Positions 5,568 to 6,410 of a stretch of DNA of 6,410 nt are shown here, in pieces. How positions within the stretch are numbered: the first letter of the stretch is position 1; the number at the start of each line of letters is the position of its first letter. Source of the stretch: Clostridia bacterium (GTDB lineage Bacteria > Bacillota > Clostridia > Oscillospirales > CAG-272); the NCBI GenBank assembly GCA_017411935.1, contig JAFQPC010000029.1:1-6410 (forward strand). Direction: 5' to 3'. Made by a program: the position numbers and the translations under genes. Under the pieces are notes generated by a model. It was not told the DNA's origin. It was given only the letters and a program-made list of their open reading frames with translations, and did no database searches.

Positions 5568-6095
5568 TTAATTGTTTTCGGTTTCGCTATCGTCAACGAA
5601 AAAGTTTTTCAGAACGGCAAGGCGGGGGTCGATCTCGCGATCGGAGCAGCCGCAAGCACCGTCTTTTTTCGGTTTTCCGCATTTGGGACAAAGTCCGAGA
5701 CAATCCTCGGAGCACAGCAGACGCATGGGAAATCCCAGAAGAAGTTCCTCACGAAGGGCTTCATCTACGTCAAGCTTTCCGTCGTCGAGCACGACGTATT
5801 CGTCCTCGAGCTCCTCCAGCCTTTCTTCGGTCAGCGTTCCTTCGGTGACGACCGTACGCTCAAAGTCAAGAGAGAAAACTCCGTCAACGGGAGCAAGACA
5901 TCTTGCGCATTCGCCATGGTAGGAAAGCTCTGCCCGAAGCACGAGCCGCATATAGCCTGCGTTGTCGGTAATAGCACCGCTGACGCGTGCATCGGAATCA
6001 AAGCTGACTCCGTCGAGCTCGGTAGGAGACAGCGTATAATCAATTTCCAATCGGTTCACTTCTCCGCGGAGAAGCGGTGCGACGTCAACGATCAT
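5568..6095 (-). CDS. yceD: YceD/DUF177 family protein
   Basis: The protein has 175 residues from the ATG at 6093-6095. A longer reading from TTG at 6162-6164 is possible, but that codon coincides with the predicted transcription start (about 6163) and has no ribosome site. The chosen ATG follows GGGAGGG (6100-6106) and gives the family-like start MIVDVAPLLRGE. Cysteines are paired as in zinc-binding members: C63-x2-C66 (GECARCLAP), C128, C132, C136, C139 (LLCSEDCLGLCPKCG) and C148, C150 (ACGCSDREIDPRLAVLKNFF). The last block (DPRLAVLKNF) is the family's usual C-terminal signature. YceD proteins are encoded next to rpmF in many bacteria and have been linked to 23S rRNA accumulation or large-subunit assembly; the biochemical role is not settled. 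It is the first gene of the minus-strand unit. Confidence 0.93.
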   Translation of the reverse strand: MIVDVAPLLRGEVNRLEIDYTLSPTELDGVSFDSDARVSGAITDNAGYMRLVLRAELSYHGECARCLAPVDGVFSLDFERTVVTEGTLTEERLEELEDEYVVLDDGKLDVDEALREELLLGFPMRLLCSEDCLGLCPKCGKPKKDGACGCSDREIDPRLAVLKNFFVDDSETENN

Positions 6096-6099
6096 AAAA

Positions 6100-6106
6100 C
6101 CCTCCC
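6100..6106 (-). promoter_or_regulatory. Ribosome binding site that fixes the yceD start
   Basis: GGGAGGG on the minus strand lies 4 nt before the ATG at 6093-6095. Together with the promoter position it excludes the upstream TTG as the start. Confidence 0.8.
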
Positions 6107-6169
6107 ATTTGTGCTTTTTGGGGAAAACCGCATCTGTCAATTTGGTTGACATAAAATGCGACAATACAT

Positions 6170-6198
6170 ATTATAATTGATTCATCTCGAAATGTCAA
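6170..6198 (-). promoter_or_regulatory. Consensus sigma-A promoter of yceD-rpmF
   Basis: On the minus strand both hexamers are perfect: -35 TTGACA (6193-6198) and -10 TATAAT (6170-6175) with the optimal 17-nt spacer. The predicted start is near 6163, giving a leader of about 68 nt. Full consensus suits constant, strong expression of a ribosomal protein gene. Confidence 0.92.
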
Positions 6199-6227
6199 GT
6201 CTTTTTTGAAATAAATTTGCTTTTTTC

Positions 6228-6256
6228 TTTACTTTTCCCAAAATTTGTGATAAAAT
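6228..6256 (+). promoter_or_regulatory. Probable promoter of the plus-strand nnrD-like gene
   Basis: There is an extended -10, TGA-TAAAAT (-10 at 6251-6256), with TTTACT (6228-6233, four of six matches to -35) 17 nt before it. It is divergent from the yceD promoter, with 29 nt between the two -35 boxes. Confidence 0.6.
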
Positions 6257-6289
6257 AAGGCAAGGAAATGAGAATGGGGGATGCTTTTT

Positions 6290-6410
6290 ATGGCTTTTTC
6301 GGTGATCGATTGGCAAGCAGAAGGGGCGCGCCGTTTGCCGCCGCGTCCGCAGGAATCGAATAAGGGGACGTTCGGACGCGTGCTTTGTGTGTGCGGTTCG
6401 GTTGGAATGA
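6290..6410 (+). CDS. nnrD: ADP/ATP-dependent NAD(P)H-hydrate dehydratase, N-terminal fragment
   Basis: Forty codons are visible before the window ends. The segment RRLPPRPQESNKGTFGRVLCV (positions 14-34), with the following CGSVGM, matches the start of the ribokinase-like NnrD domain, whose LPxRPxxSxKGxFGRVLxxxGSxGM pattern is characteristic. The enzyme family repairs hydrated NADH/NADPH (NADHX, NADPHX) by ATP- or ADP-driven dehydration. The protein enters this domain almost at once, so no NnrE epimerase domain is fused in front, unlike the bifunctional E. coli form. GGGGG at 6276-6280 lies 9 nt before the ATG at 6290; an in-frame ATG at 6281 abuts that site and is less likely. The downstream catalytic part is unseen. 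Confidence 0.85.
   Translation, partial: MAFSVIDWQAEGARRLPPRPQESNKGTFGRVLCVCGSVGM

Noticed and set aside
6268..6363. A 31-codon plus-strand reading frame starting ATG at 6268 just after AAGGA
   Set aside because: The ribosome site is only 1 nt from the ATG, and the frame overlaps the better supported nnrD start, whose protein matches a known family.

Overview
This 6.4-kb window looks like ordinary chromosome from a low- to mid-GC Gram-positive bacterium, most likely a gut-type member of class Clostridia (Oscillospiraceae-like). The evidence is strong GGAGG-type ribosome binding sites, consensus sigma-A promoters, the Firmicutes gene set (Mini-RNase III, YmdB phosphodiesterase, a DUF177-L32 pair, a trigger-factor-like lipoprotein), and two hairpin-rich intergenic repeats of a kind I recall from Oscillospiraceae genomes. 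The lineage is an inference.

Layout, left to right. The plus strand begins inside a YgiQ-family radical SAM gene (1-1563), which ends at a hairpin terminator (1603-1653) shared with a convergent AraC-family regulator (1699-2481, minus). The regulator has its own near-consensus promoter. Next on the minus strand is a cytoplasmic cyclophilin (2634-3140) with a clear terminator. After a hairpin repeat element (3181-3293) come the tightly coupled pair mrnC (3317-3718) and ymdB (3731-4501). A second repeat element (4536-4640) separates ymdB from a small lipoprotein gene interrupted by a single frameshift (4644-5263). Then come rpmF (5338-5523) and yceD (5568-6095), read from a consensus promoter at 6170-6198. 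A divergent promoter (6228-6256) drives a plus-strand gene whose first 40 codons match the start of NAD(P)HX dehydratase (6290 to the window edge).

Functionally, the minus-strand run has a large-subunit ribosome theme: YceD (linked to 23S rRNA), L32 and Mini-III (23S rRNA end maturation). It also carries two likely folding factors, the cyclophilin and the trigger-factor-like lipoprotein. I do not see a defence system, mobile gene, CRISPR array, tRNA or rRNA, and no gap longer than about 180 bases lacks a gene.

The two observations most worth following are the paired two-hairpin repeats, whose stems differ in sequence yet stay self-complementary, and the lipoprotein frameshift at a four-A run, which one extra A would repair exactly. 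No convincing new multi-gene system is present.
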